Positions 26,601 to 39,200 of a stretch of DNA of 64,000 nt are shown in pieces; position 1 is the first letter of the stretch, and the number at the start of each line of letters is the position of its first letter. Location: contig NW_026570224.1 of NCBI RefSeq assembly GCF_019649055.1, forward strand, positions 3,286,001 through 3,350,000, read 5' to 3'. Under the pieces are notes generated by a model that saw only the letters and a program-made list of their open reading frames with translations, had not been told where the DNA came from and did no database searches. This stretch comes from Paramacrobiotus metropolitanus. Taxonomy: Eukaryota > Tardigrada > Eutardigrada > Parachela > Macrobiotidae. The translations under genes and the position numbers were made by a program.

Positions 26601-27352
26601 TTGTTTACCTCTGGCGAAATCGGATTCCAGCACCATCGCTCCTGTGCAACCTGCAAACCGGCCCACCCTTAATTTTACAAACTATATGCTGTAGAATTCA
26701 CAATGTGTAGTAGAAACTGCAAGGACTCATCCAGTCGAAAACCTGTATACAAATATTCTTATGGGATCAGTGGCATCCATTGCGGAACGCGAAATACTCG
26801 GTTATGTTTGACAGGATGTGAGAGGATAAGAACTGTGTGTTATACGTTAATGATTTTTCAATATGTATTAGTGTGACTTATTATACGAGCATATGCACTC
26901 AGTTATACATCGATTTTGCCAAATAGAAAACTGAGTGTTAATTAAGTGAATAGTTAAGTGAAGAGAAAAATGTGAGTATTTCAGGGGCATACCGGAATAT
27001 GCTTGTATTGTACTACCGTACCTGTGGGGATAAACACAGTGAAGCTGGCTTTTTCCAAATTTTTTGCGTAATACTCCGCAAAAATAGAAGGCGCTAAATC
27101 TTCAAAGTAGTTGCACGGTGTGACACTCCAGTTAACTATCGAATGCAGTATTATGTTCATGTTAGAATATTTTTCCTGTGATTCTTGAAGAGCAAGATTG
27201 ACGGCGGCCATCACAATTTTGGCATCATAAGGAACAATCACTAGGAAAATCACAGTTGGTTTGGTATTTGGCTTATCTTCGCCACCAATTATCATCACAC
27301 CAAAAACAAATATCCATGTACAAAGAATCTGATAAAATTTGGGAAATCGCAT
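20601..27352 (-). CDS. Receptor-type guanylyl cyclase, 22 exons, catalytic metal Asp replaced by Ala
   Basis: Single-pass receptor of the natriuretic-peptide-receptor type, about 1095 aa. Exons in transcript order: 27352-27022, 26650-26609, 26248-26224, 26153-25837, 25665-25622, 25492-25454, 25293-25081, 24819-24769, 24683-24504, 24334-24160, 23928-23838, 23764-23644, 23580-23455, 23327-23142, 22802-22460, 22202-21869, 21802-21544, 21461-21314, 21244-21196, 21079-21030, 20910-20813, 20666-20601; every phase agrees. Signal peptide 1-23; ANF-type ligand domain to about 440 (RFPTLVRVLPVQ, IDENGDRDAAYSVF); transmembrane 474-502; kinase-homology domain with NIAIFFGVC, VHGRLTASNC, LSDFGL and ECWAEDPRERPD but no HRD; coiled linker ending EILPK; cyclase domain from about 900. 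Guanine-specifying Glu952 and Cys1024, metal Asp956, and Asn1031/Arg1035 are present. The first metal Asp (F-S-D-I-V-G-F in active enzymes) is Ala912 (codon 21687-21685). The protein is probably inactive alone and may work as a heterodimer partner (inference). Confidence 0.93.
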
Positions 27353-28672
27353 ACTGCATCTGGAATATGGCTAATACACAACCGCACGGTGACCTTTATT
27401 ACAGTGAGCAAAGCTTGTTAGCATAACGGAGAAGTCCAGAACGTTTTGCAAATGGCAAACATGGCCGCTTCATATCAGAACAGCGAATCTCATCCAATTA
27501 TACGGTGACCATGATTCCAAGCCATAATATAATATTGTCCATATCAAAATGGAAAAGTAGGACTGCCTATTCAGTTGCTGATATTTCCGATTTTTTTCCG
27601 TTCCTCCAGAGTGTTCCACGCACGGATGCAACACTGAAGCAGCCGTAATGATTTGAAGAGCGTTGTGTTGACTTAGAAACCAGAGCTTAGAAGAAAGTCA
27701 CTTACACTGCAAATTGACTGCATCCTGTAGCCCCGCTTGAAGGAACATATCGGTTACTCCCAACCGGAAACCATAAATAATGCGAATATGATGTGCCTTA
27801 ATGCGTGTGTCACTGTTGTGCACCGCTTCCTCTCAATAGCTAATTATCTTCCGTGGTTGGCTACATTTGCCGACTTGGAATACATAATTATTCGGATACC
27901 CGAAGTCCGCGTCCTTAAATACTAAGAACGGCATTATTTTGCGCGCTTTCGGACAGTAAATCCGCGCCGGTACAACACGTTAGAGGTTCTTCTCGAACAT
28001 ATATGCTGTACATACAGCTGTGAAACTGACGTTGATGTTGTTATTGCCAGTGTTAGGGCTAGTACTAAACTAACAATCTTACTGCACACAATTATTTCAA
28101 GAGTTCAAATATAACCTTATCCATTTCTAAGCGTTCCCAGCGTACGAAAACGTACGCTGTTGAAAGCAGTTTCGAGTTTTCACACGATGACACGGGTATA
28201 TATCCGAAGACCGAAACCAGAATTTCAAATTACCCGTGAAGTGAAGAGTTCCTTAATTTTTTTTGTATTTAACCTTTGTAATGTAACTCTGCTTTTAAAT
28301 ACTGCTTTTCAGACAAGTAATAAAGCGTAAAGCTAGAGGATTTGTAGTGCTAAATATAAAATGCATATGTATTTACGATTACATGTAGCTATTACAAAGT
28401 ACTTACTATAGTGTGAGATACTACGTATAGCAAGTTCTTGCTATTACAAAATACAAAGGAAGTGCGCCTGCGCGCTCGACACCTACCTCCACTTCCATCG
28501 ACATCGCCACCATTACCAGTACCATTAATTTCTGACTGATGGTATTGGTAGGCCAGAGCGTTCTCGCTACATTTTTTCGTTAGGATTTCGCAAGTTCTTG
28601 GTGAGGTTTTTGTTGTTCTTCATCGGAACGCAACATTTTCCTGCTTTTATCGACACATATAACGCTTTCAAA
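27353..28672. promoter_or_regulatory. Divergent intergenic region, cyclase / SmD1
   Basis: 1.3 kb between the start codons of two divergent genes, so it must hold both promoters. I cannot point to a TATA box or initiator with confidence. An open stretch on the minus strand at about 27700-27940 resembles coding sequence weakly, but it lacks a consistent splice partner. Confidence 0.4.
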
Positions 28673-29288
28673 ATGAAGCTTGTGCGATTTCTTATGAAAC
28701 TTAGTCACGAAACCGTGACAGTGGAGCTTAAGAATGGGACCGTTATCAATGGCACCATTACAGGTACTGTGGCGATTCGATTGCTCTTTACTCTGTGTTC
28801 ACTTCTGTGGGTGATTGTACTTATATGTTTTTACTACTTAACACGTTTTTCTTCTGCAGGCGTGGATCCTGCCATGAACACCCATTTGAAGGCCGTCAAA
28901 ATGACACCAAAGGGGCGTGATACTATGCAGCTGGAATCTCTGAGCATTCGCGGTAACAATATTCGCTATTATATTTTGCCTGAGACTCTGGCTTTGGACA
29001 GTCTCCTCATCGATGACACACCCAAGGCTAAGATCAAGCGACGAGAAGCCAAATTGGGACGAGGACGAGGTAAGGGTTATACTGGCCATTTCGGGCTAAA
29101 AAATGCCCATAACAGCACGCTGGATTTCTGTGTTTTCCACGAAGAACCTTGGAACTTGGAAAATCGACTTTTTTCGCGATATATTATATTGCTTGCTTAT
29201 TATTATCCTACATTATTAATTTATAGGCCGCGGGAGAGGTGGTCCCGGGTTTCGTGGACGAGGCCGCGGACGTGGCGGCAGGCGGTGA
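28673..29288 (+). CDS. SNRPD1: Small nuclear ribonucleoprotein SmD1
   Basis: Core Sm-ring protein of spliceosomal U snRNPs; nuclear after cytoplasmic assembly. Exons 28673-28763, 28860-29069, 29227-29288 give 120 aa, against 119 in vertebrates. The Sm1 motif begins [20 protein letters not shown] with NGTVINGTI; Sm2 has [29 protein letters not shown] and the family linker LLIDD. The C-terminus is the expected RG-rich tail ([15 protein letters not shown]), the target of arginine dimethylation recognised by SMN (family knowledge). All junctions are in phase 1 with canonical GT-AG sites. Nothing is unusual. It is convergent with VPS54. Confidence 0.96.
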
Positions 29289-29961
29289 GCGTGGGAGGTC
29301 GATTATTTTATTGGCGCTGCAAGTATTTTCTCTACGCGCACGTTCTCCATGCTGGTTGTATCATCGGTCGCGCGGCCTGGGCCTTCTCAATACTAAGCAG
29401 CACACCGCTTCGGGAAGGTTTTTTAATCATTTGTTCGTTGTTTAGATCCCTTGATAGCGGGTACGTTGATTCCTTTTATGTTGTAATTTCTTTGTTAACT
29501 ATTTTAAATGATCGTAATTATTTTACTGTAATTTTCACTAGGAACTGTATTTAGAAAAGCTTACAAAAATCCGTGCCAGTGTTACTGGAAATTCCAAATT
29601 TTTCCCCTGTTGCATCCATTTGGTATTGCTCCGTAACGCAACTCAGACAACGATAAAATTGAATGTTTGACAGTGTAGTGTTTGGAATGGTTGGGGAAAT
29701 TAAATATCGTCAACGGAAATAATTTCTGTCATCTGCAGTTTGATTAAGCAGTTCAATCACAACTTCAATGTCAACCTGCCACTGCGTTTTTATATTTATT
29801 GACGCAATTATTAAACGTGCACTTTCTCATGTACAGCACAACTAATTTCTTTGCTTGATTTACTGTCTGGATAAATTTTCAGCTAAAAACATCAGAATAA
29901 AACATTTCACCAACAACCGAGTACAAACCAGAAAATGCACAGATTTACAGAAAAATGACTA
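29289..29961. other. Convergent 3' region, SmD1 / VPS54
   Basis: About 670 bp holding the 3' ends of two converging transcripts. Nothing else was recognised. Confidence 0.4.
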
Positions 29962-32900
29962 TCACTTTTCCCAAATATCATAAAAATCCTCATCTAAATC
30001 CACGAGCCTTGTTAAATTGCGTACTTCGTTCCGGAAATACGATAATTCCGAGGTAACAATGCCGTGCTGTGGTCCACCGTCGTTGGAAATGCCCAGTTTT
30101 GCAATCTGCTGCCGAAGCCGTCTTTTAAACAAGACAAAAATACTCTTAAACAGCCGTTCCAAATGGGCTTGTGGCAACATTTCGTTAACGGCATCATACA
30201 GTTTTTTCACATAAATAAATATATTCTTGAAAGCCTGCGAGGGCACCGGTACTGTTGCTTCCCAGCGGGCGAAATTCCCAATCAACTGTGCATCAAATAT
30301 CTGCAAAAGCTTTTTGTCGATCTCCTGTAACGACAAAGAAAGCTGTAAAACACACGTTGAGTCGGAAATTTCAGAACCAGGTGAGTGGTAAACAATAAAT
30401 ACAGTAAGTAAATAAATGAAAGTAGCCGTAAACAATTCTCAAAAAATTACTGCACGTGCGTAGATGTATAAGCAAAACAATACATCCAAATATGAAAAAA
30501 AGTATAAAAACGTTCTCCAGAAATTAAATTGCAAACAACTAGCCACGGTCACTATGCAGGAAAAAGCAAGCACGAAGAAAGATAACTTACTTACATTCGT
30601 GCGTGCAAAATTATAGCAAACTGCTTATTCACAAAAGCATGACACGATGTTTGTCCTTTACCTCGCAATGTGTATCGATATCCCGCGCTAGAGTTTCAAA
30701 ATTTTTTGTTAAATGCTTTTGCTTTGAAGAAAGCCGTTTGCTGAGATCATCACGCACAATCGGAATAAAAAATCCAATCAACTGGAGACACCTGGATGAC
30801 AAAGTCAGATTTTTACTGGTTATGGACTTCAAACCAGCGGAATGCATGGCTCCTGCGCCGAGAACCAACTGACACGTTCTGGAATTAAACATCTTGAGGA
30901 TTTCAACAATCTTCAAAAGAATGTCACCGGAAATATTCATGGAAGCGGGTAATCGGTCCATGAGTGCGGCATACTCGCCCAGCATACGCAATAATATCAC
31001 AACTGTGCCAACAACAACGAAAAATTCGCCTTGGATTTCCAGATATGGAACAACCGCCACCGGCGATTTCGGGGCATCTTCTGTGCTGCCATTCAAAGCA
31101 AAGGAATCGTTGGATGAATGGCGCGGGATGCTGACTCGAAATGTCTGCGAAGTAATTATATTCTCCACATATGACTGAAATTCGACTGGAATCTGAAAAC
31201 AATTTGATAGTTCGTTAGTATAGGTTAAAATCAAGTTTTTCTTAACGGGACAGGGACAGATGAAATGCACGCATACGAGTGCTGATCTCTGCTTGCTTGC
31301 TACTTTGTATTAAACAGAAACTGACATTATAAGAAAAATCACGTCCTCAGACGTTTTGTACAAGTCTCCAATCTCTCATTGATAATCAGAAAAACATGCA
31401 TAAAATGAGTTGGAAATGTATGAAGGACTAGAGGGACGAGACCATACCTCAGTTGGTGTCCACCTTTCACTGTCCAAAATCAACGTCAGCTTCTGTCTGC
31501 GATCCTCATGAAAACGTCCCACAAAGGCGAAAGCCAACTTCTGCAGCTGCGCATTGAGCAGTGTCATTTTAACGCCAAGGATATCTTCTCCATCCTTCAT
31601 GATATGTTGCAAAATCTCCCACAGCGACGCCAAACTATCGTTGTGCAATTTGAGATCTTTCCAGCCAGGGCTTTTACTGAGAATTCTGGCAATTTCTTCC
31701 TGGGTTTCTTCTCCGACGGCAAACAGCAGCTCCTGTAACTGTGTTCGTAACCGGCTAAAATCCAGAGCCGTTAAGCCTCCATCGTCCACTCCGCCGGTTC
31801 GTGATTCTTGGTTATCACATTCCAAACTGTAAATAACGTCATGTGCCGCACGGATCCGCAACAACATCTCGCGGAGTGGCTGCTGCATTCTGACAAACAA
31901 ATCTACCAGTCCAGAAAAATCTAGGGATTTCAGCAGGTGATACGGCAGCGTCTTGCCCTCCTCTTCGGCGCTCATTTCTTCTTTATCGTCAACATCCACT
32001 TCCCGATCTTCTGTTGAGCTGATCATGGCAAACTTCATTGTAATCTGCAGTGCGGATAGTGCCTCTTCACGGAACCAATCAACAACATTGAAACGCCTTT
32101 GCCGGAGTAAGCCTGTTACGATCGCCGCAAAGCGTTCGGCTTCCTGCATTTTTTGAGATGATTCTTCACCGTCAAATGAGCGGTTTAAGTGGGCGGATAA
32201 AGCGCGACGGAATTCCAAGCTCATCATTTTATCAATGAACTTTTCCATCTCACTCAGCTGTGTGCCGAGATGGCGAAAACAGTGCAGGCCCGATAATTCG
32301 CTGCCAACAATATCACGCGTCGTAGTTATCAAATCTAGCGCACCGACGAAATCTCCGCTAGCTAGCAGCATCTGGATGGTAGCCTGGGTCTGGCTTATCG
32401 TCAGAACGGTTTGCAGTTTGTGCATCGTTCGGTTTAAATTAAACCGTTTCTAAAAAAGTGAAAATATCGTTTGAAAATACAGCCTTCTATAATAAAGCAC
32501 ATATACAGATTTCCATAAATGCGTCTGCATAAATAATACATGGATTAGAAAGCTCGTAACTTTTAAGATCAGTGCATACATTGTTATGTACGAGATACTT
32601 ACAGTACGGCCAGCGATACAGGTTTATACAGTCAAACAAAACTACAGAATACTAAATAATTTTTTTCGGAATGTTCAATCAAGACCAAATGAAAATTTTT
32701 CCATCTTTTCGCAAAAAAGTTACAAGTCAAGAAATTACAATAAAAATTATTAACTCGTCCAGACTCGTCCGTATACTCCAGATTTTTTTTTTAAAATTAA
32801 GGACATTTCTGTTTAATGATGGCCCATACTGTTGTATGGGCCATCATTAAACAGAAATGTCCTTAATTTTTAAAAAAAAAATCTGGAGTATATGTTCTAG

Positions 32901-33836
32901 TGCAAACACGCCCATTTCCACTTGTTGAGCAGTAATCCTAACCTGGGCAAGTGCCACTGTCTGCACATAAGGTTGTATAATCTTCTCCGTCGTCTGCAGC
33001 CTTTGTCTCGCTAAGGACGCTTTATTTTGACAAATCTCTATTCGATCCTGGAGTAGATCGTGGCTGGTGACCACCGTGAAAAACGCTTCCGCTCTGAGCG
33101 AAACAGTTTTGGCGATTTCACTCTCCACGATATCCAACCACTGCGCGCACCGATCCCGCAGTCCCTGTATGGAGCGCCGTGCCTCCCGATCCGCCAATGA
33201 AACTGGACAAATCTGTCGAAAAATCTGGGGATTCTCCAAATCCAGTGTCTGCGCCAGATACACCGCGGGAATATTTTCCAGCGGATTCTCCGACGTCGGA
33301 CGCGGACTCCGCACACTGTGCGATGGTCGTCGATCAAAACTGTCCGGAGTGGATCGTGTGCCTTTCAGGAGTGCCTCTCGTACATTAATGCAGCGCATAT
33401 ACGGTCGGAAATCGTCGATGCTGTATTCGTCCAGGCGCGGCGACGGGCGGACGGAATTCTCCATGAAACCTTCACCCCATGTTCGCGTGAGAAAATCAAT
33501 CGGCCGCGGCTTGCGCGGATCGTTTAAAACGGCGGGCAGATTGACGCTGGTATCGTAGAAGTTGAACACACGCTGTGGCAAGTCCTCTTGCAAACTGGGA
33601 TGACGTCCGAGGGATGTTATGGTGGACGAACGAGATAAACGGGAAATAGGCCGTGAATCGGGCTCATCGAATGGAGTGTGTGAGACGATGCTGCTGCCTC
33701 GTGACAGCGTCCTCGGATGAGAGTGATTGTCGTTAGATTCATCCTCGTCAAACGGATTCTGGGAAGAACGAATCGATGTGCTTCTCTGCACTTTAGATTT
33801 TTCAGTATCCATCTCCAGAGTGAGATCCTCGTTCAT
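29962..33836 (-). CDS. VPS54: VPS54, GARP tethering complex subunit
   Basis: Subunit of the Golgi-associated retrograde protein (GARP) complex, which tethers endosome-derived vesicles at the trans-Golgi. Four exons: 33836-32922, 32449-31448, 31192-30662, 30324-29962, all joined in phase 0, giving 936 aa; animal VPS54 is about 980 aa. The start is the first ATG after an in-frame stop. The N-terminal 110 residues are Ser/Arg/Asp-rich and probably disordered, followed by a coiled N-terminal rod with ENIPAVYLAQTLDLENPQIF. The second exon carries HKLQTVLTISQTQATIQMLL and LHCFRHLGTQLSEMEKFIDK, diagnostic of VPS54. The C-terminal Vps54 domain ends with GISNDGGPQHGIVTSEL and DFYDIWEK. Intron 1 contains a large foldback (32772-32892). 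No frame break is seen. It is head to head with RPB9. Confidence 0.95.
32772..32892. repeat. Near-perfect 58/59-nt inverted repeat in VPS54 intron 1
   Basis: Left arm 32772-32829 and right arm 32834-32892 are reverse complements over their whole length, apart from a one-base difference in an A/T run; the loop is TGTT (32830-32833). The arms start TATACTCCAGAT and meet at GGCCCATAC/GTATGGGCC. The foldback lies 29 nt from the intron 1 donor. Transcribed, it would form a long, almost unbroken hairpin. Confidence 0.92.
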
Positions 33837-34376
33837 CGACGGTGCCTCAACCTACACGAATCAGGCTCCTCAACGACGAATCCGAACATCTTCCATACCG
33901 TGTAGGCACAAAATGCGCATAAAAAAGCAAGTAACGATGAAAGAAAATCTCAAAATTTTTATTAACTTTTACATCTGATGGTAAAAATCTGAAAACTAAA
34001 CTTACTTACAGTATTCAAATAATTTAGGCGATAACAATGTGGAGTGTTATGTTATGTCAAGTCGTCCAAGTGATTGCGTCTTCACTTACTCGTGTAGTCG
34101 TAAATGTGGCCAGAGAGGCACAAATTCAGACGAACAGCGCCGCATGGGAGGTTGGTACTGTACAAGTAGAACGGTTTCTATTTTTTTTGGCGTTATTGTT
34201 TAAACAATTTTTCCAGTCTTTGGGTTTCACTTGGAAATTCTGCAGTGTTGACTGTCGAGTTGCTTGTCGCTTCCAGCTCTCCTTCCTTTCAAGTAAAAAT
34301 TTCCTGTTTTCAGGTGATCGCAGTTCGTTAGTAATTCCGCAGATTTAATCACCTTCGCAGTGCTTGGCAAGCGAAA
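33837..34376. promoter_or_regulatory. Shared promoter interval, VPS54 / RPB9
   Basis: Only 540 bp separate the divergent start codons of VPS54 and RPB9, so both promoters must lie here, probably as a bidirectional unit. A plus-strand open frame from about 34037 to 34348 is present; I recognise no protein in it. Confidence 0.5.
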
Positions 34377-36208
34377 ATGAGTCTCTCGCGCTCCCTACCG
34401 AGCACTATGCCGCGTTCTCAGAATGAATTTGCTACTCAGCGCTCCCAACATGAGCTGGCTCTTCAGGGTCCTGGCTTCGTTGGCATCCGCTTTTGCGGGG
34501 AATGGTTCGTACTCTGGCTCTGATGTGCATGCTAGCAGGAACTTTACCCTGCGTCTCATAACTTTGTAATGCTTCAAGTGAACGACGTGGATTAGTAGTT
34601 AGCAGTTTAGCTAAAGCAGAATACCACGCTGTATTTAGACAGTTTAGTGGCTTCTCTTGAATTCTCATTTGCTTTAATCTTTAGCAACAACATGTTATAC
34701 CCGAAAGAAGACAAATCCACCAGACGCCTGATGTATACGGTAATTTAATTTCGATTTTTCTTAACGAACTCGCTACTTATAGTATAGTTCTCGTGTTTTT
34801 GTTGCAGTGCCGCAACTGTGTCTTCAGCGAACCTGCAATGAACTCTTGCGTGTAAGACTAAACGACAAAAATTAAGTAGCTGGGTTTGCGCTTATCATTT
34901 TGTGTGTGTTTTAGGTATGTTAACAAGATCCTCCATAAAGTTGAGTAAGTGTACAGCGTTTGCGGAGTGTTGCCATTTTTTTGCTTGCAAAAGGGCTCGG
35001 CTGGAAATAGAAAACGCATAGATTTTGAAATTTTGTTGGTTACTCGTTTTTAGTGTAAAATGTAAAATGCGCTCTTTTGTTCCACACAGGTTAATGTCTT
35101 CAGAGAAATTGTTGCCTTACTTTTGAGATATGTATGGTGAATGATACCAAGTTACATAGGAAATGCGGATTTGGATGATAATAAATCGCCGAATAAATTT
35201 TGACGTTGAACATTTTTTTGCTATTTCGCAGTGAACTGACTCATATCGTCTCCGATGTCGTCGCTGATCCTACTTTGCCGCGGACGAACGATCATCCCTG
35301 CCCGAAATGTGGACATCAGAATGCTGTGTTTTTCCAAGCTCAATCTCGACGTGGTGAAGTAAGCAAAATGATGAACTTCTAAAAACGTTTCAGGTTGCTT
35401 TTCCATAGACTTTCTAAACAATATTTTTCGGGTGGTGTTTTCACTGTTTTTGGGCGAATATATAAATGTTTTGTTGTAACATTTTATGTTGGTACACAAT
35501 ATGTGAGGTTTGCTTATTATAATTTAGAAGGATAAAACTGTTATACTGTTACTGTTCTTTGTTGGGTTACTAGTTTAAGGCTTTTATTACACTGATTTCG
35601 TAATTGCATAATGCAGCATACAGTTGCCGCATCCATTCTGACTGAACCTTGTGCGTTTACAAATTTTTTAAGTTTAGACGTTTTGTAGCTCTTTAGTTCG
35701 TTTGCAGTTTTTACAGTTTGATATTACTAGTAATGATCCTTGAACCAATGGTTATTGAATATTGTATGTCAAAGCATGATATATACTAATTTTCAGCCTG
35801 GCTTCCAGCATCTATTTTCCTTTTTTTCGTATCTTCTGTTTTTGCGCTTTGATGTACAGAGTGACTAATTTCGAGGGCAGTATTCGTTGGTCAGTAGTTG
35901 GTACCAGCTGCATTCATTTTATCCAACGGTATTTTTTTATGTTTTCTTTGGTCAGGATATCTGTGTATTTGCATATTTTTTCAGAAAGTACTATTTGTCT
36001 GCTAAAACTTGTGCAGTTTATGCAGGATGGTTTTACCCACTTGAGAAACTTCTGTAACTGTGCTGCAGCAGATGTGAAACTTGTTTATCTTCAAAAGTAC
36101 TAGGCTTTTTCTAGACACCATTTTTTAATGTGTTCTTCGTTTCAGGAGGAAATGCGGCTGTACTATGTGTGCTGTGCTGCCAACTGCCTGCATCGCTGGA
36201 CAGAATGA
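34377..36208 (+). CDS. POLR2I: RNA polymerase II subunit RPB9
   Basis: Small zinc-binding subunit of RNA polymerase II, involved in start-site selection, elongation and transcript fidelity. Exons 34377-34504, 34685-34739, 34808-34851, 34915-34944, 35232-35358, 36146-36208; phases agree; 148 aa, or 138 aa from the second in-frame ATG at 34407 (human about 125 aa). The N-terminal zinc ribbon reads [10 protein letters not shown]...[10 protein letters not shown] and CRNC. The middle has [20 protein letters not shown] and [17 protein letters not shown]. The C-terminal TFIIS-like ribbon has [14 protein letters not shown] and ends HRWTE. Exon 1 uses a weak donor (GTTCGT), but the junction rebuilds the expected Cys exactly. 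The longer N-terminus is Ser/Arg-rich and may be untranslated. Confidence 0.95.
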
Positions 36209-39200
36209 AGCACTCTTAGGAAATCAATGACAAGGATAATCTCTTCTTTTTTTCTAAGTTTGTATGAGATCTCGAGTGTACTAGGTATTATCTCTGATTT
36301 TTTCATCTCTTACTTGTATCAGTATTTTTACTACGGTCTGTTGTGCGTGCGATTTTAGTTGTGGAATCTTGCAACAAAAGTATCTTTGTGGTACCTTTAT
36401 GTACAATATTTTCCTAAGGTGTTGAAGATCAGGTAAATATTATTTACAGAATTGCATTTATCCGAATATGGTGCCTTTTTATTAAAGTTGCCTGAAAACC
36501 CCGTGAATTAGAAAATCCATTTAACGGGTCGCATATCGCATTTCGCTTTGTATCCGCGTCTCTTTCTTTAACACTGGACCCTGTTCTGTATCAACCGGAA
36601 AAGAAGAAGAAACCGGAAGATTTTAACGCCCAGTAATACTGTTAAAGGTGATAGCATCGGGGTCACGCGTTTGTTTTTCCGGTGTCCGAGCGTTTCCTAT
36701 TGTCGTTACAAGACTCCTTTTTTATGAAAGAACCTGAAACTTTCGAGATAGTGTTGCATTGCCGAATTTAGGTAGCTTACTTGTTTAATTCAAAGTGCAT
36801 ACTGCTAGCTTACAGTTTAGCGCGATGATTCCCTCACTCTTGGGATGTGTCGAAAAAGCGCAAAAGTTTTCCATTTTTTCTCGAAGTGGTGGTAGGACAA
36901 TAAAAACAAATGCTTAAACTGGTGAAAAGTAAAACTAAAACCTAGGCGGGTTTGAGTAAAGTTGTCAGTGCAAACTAGTTATCTATAAATCTGATTTTAT
37001 AGCTGAATTATTCGTATTTCGTTAAGGTCAAGTGCCCATACGCGCCGTTCAAGCAGTCTGCTTGAATCTCTCACCAGGTAATAAGTTCGTCATATAAACT
37101 AAAATTTTTCCTTTGATCGCAGTCATTTTGAGCATGCATTGATCCATCAGTGTGCAGACTTGTAAGCTTACCGCGCTGTTTTGTTTTACTGTGCTTCCTG
37201 TTGTGCAAACCACTGTGCTGTACTGAAACAGGATGATTTGGTCGGTTAGCATCGCCGCCCCCGCATTTAACCTAACAGTTGCTTTTGGCATCACAATCAA
37301 ACCTGCCAGCCATGTGTGCTGATAATGTGCTTTCTCACCTGGAAGAATTGCTATACCATATTCTACGTCTGTCAATATTAAGTAGCATGGTTCATGCACA
37401 AAAGAAGTAAATTATCACAATAATTACTCTTGTAAGACAAATTACCGTCAATAGATAACCTGCACGCTTTCTTGTGCCTCTAATTAATGGCGATTAGCAA
37501 TTCTTGTCGGACGGGGTAATTACGGTATTGCTGTTTCCCGATCCGCCCTCCTAGTTATCGCCGGCAAAGTTCATATCAGTTCACCGTAAATTGCTAATCA
37601 TAAACTATTTACATACAAAGTATTTGTATGGAATCTACGGATCGCAGAAATAGAATGTGCTCGGTATACGCTTAATTAGTGCTCTCAGATCCGCGATCAG
37701 ATCAGCTTATAAGAATCTTCTGACATATCATGAAACGCTAATCCATACCGCTTGCAAATTATTGCCAATAATCTATGTGAATATGTATCCATTTCAGTAT
37801 TAATTAGAACTGAGCTTCTTAATTTTATCGGTTTATCTTCGAATAACGTGAAGGTGCTCATCAACTTAAATTTGTAGTTTTTCAGCGCCTTATGCATGAC
37901 TGCGGTAAATTGTCAGAAATAATTATTCTCTCGACTTCCATACAGATATATCTGTTGTTAGCCACCATGGATTTCTATGGTGTTTTGAGTAGTGCTGTTG
38001 GCATCATTTCAGAATCACTCAGCAGAATTAAATCGTGTTTGCCGATTCTGCCTGCATTCGAATAAACACCCGTAAGATTTACAAATATGAACCTCCAATC
38101 TAATACACTCACAGAAAATGTGCCTGCCCGGTACATTATTCGACAATACAATTTCACCATACAGATGCGATAAATGGTCATGCGCTTTTCCGGTAGTTGC
38201 ATTTGAATGCTTATGCTGACAATCCTGGCATTATTGAGAAGTATTATTGGCTTTTATTGAACAGACAATAAGTCAACTATTTGTGATTGAATAAAATAAG
38301 CATTTTGCTTGGTCAGGTCACCAAAGACCGTTAATAATCTTTTGCAAACGATTGTGAAAATATTAACTGCAATCGTGCCGTGCGCATGCTGCTCTGACAG
38401 TGTTCTCCATCTAGTGTTGTGAAGCACTGCTGAAATAATAATAAACTAAATACAAGTACCTTTTTGAAAGTTACTGGTGACATCTTTAGTAACAGAACTA
38501 TGTATTTCACTATACGAATATTCATACAATTCCCGAATCTTTCCAGATTTATTATTGCCCTAACGATGTCATTTCTTGGGGCCGCTCTCAGTGTTTTAAA
38601 AAAAGTTAATCATGACCCGTCTCATAATATTTACACACTACATAATTACACATAATCTATCGCGGCAATGACGCTCAAAACAATGTAAATTCAAGTTTAA
38701 TGCGATATAATTGGCGATATGAAATTAGTAAGTCAAAAGTGTCCTTACTAACCATAAGCAGACTACTGAGGGGACATATGCGGTAGCACTGGTATTACTC
38801 TAACAATTTGATTAATATTACATCTCGCCTGCCAGTGCCGTCTGTGTTTACTCCGCTCTGCAGCGTATTTTGCAGCTCAAATGATAGAAAAAAATGTAAG
38901 TACGATCCACTCGAAGATTTTTCAATAAATTGGACAAACTTGTGTCAATTGTGGTACAAATATTTGCCAATTATGAAATGGATGACGAACTGGCAGGTGA
39001 GTCTTGACATCGTCGAATGGTCATGGTTTTCTTGTGGCAAAGCGGTTAGAGCTGTTTGTAAAGAGATAATTTCCCCCAACGGCATGTTTCGGCTTATCAT
39101 AGCTATTCAATATTTCCTAGCCCTTTCATGTTTTGTACCACAGGTATGTACTCCAAATATTTACAGAAACTTGTAAGGATTCATTCACTCTGTACTTTAC

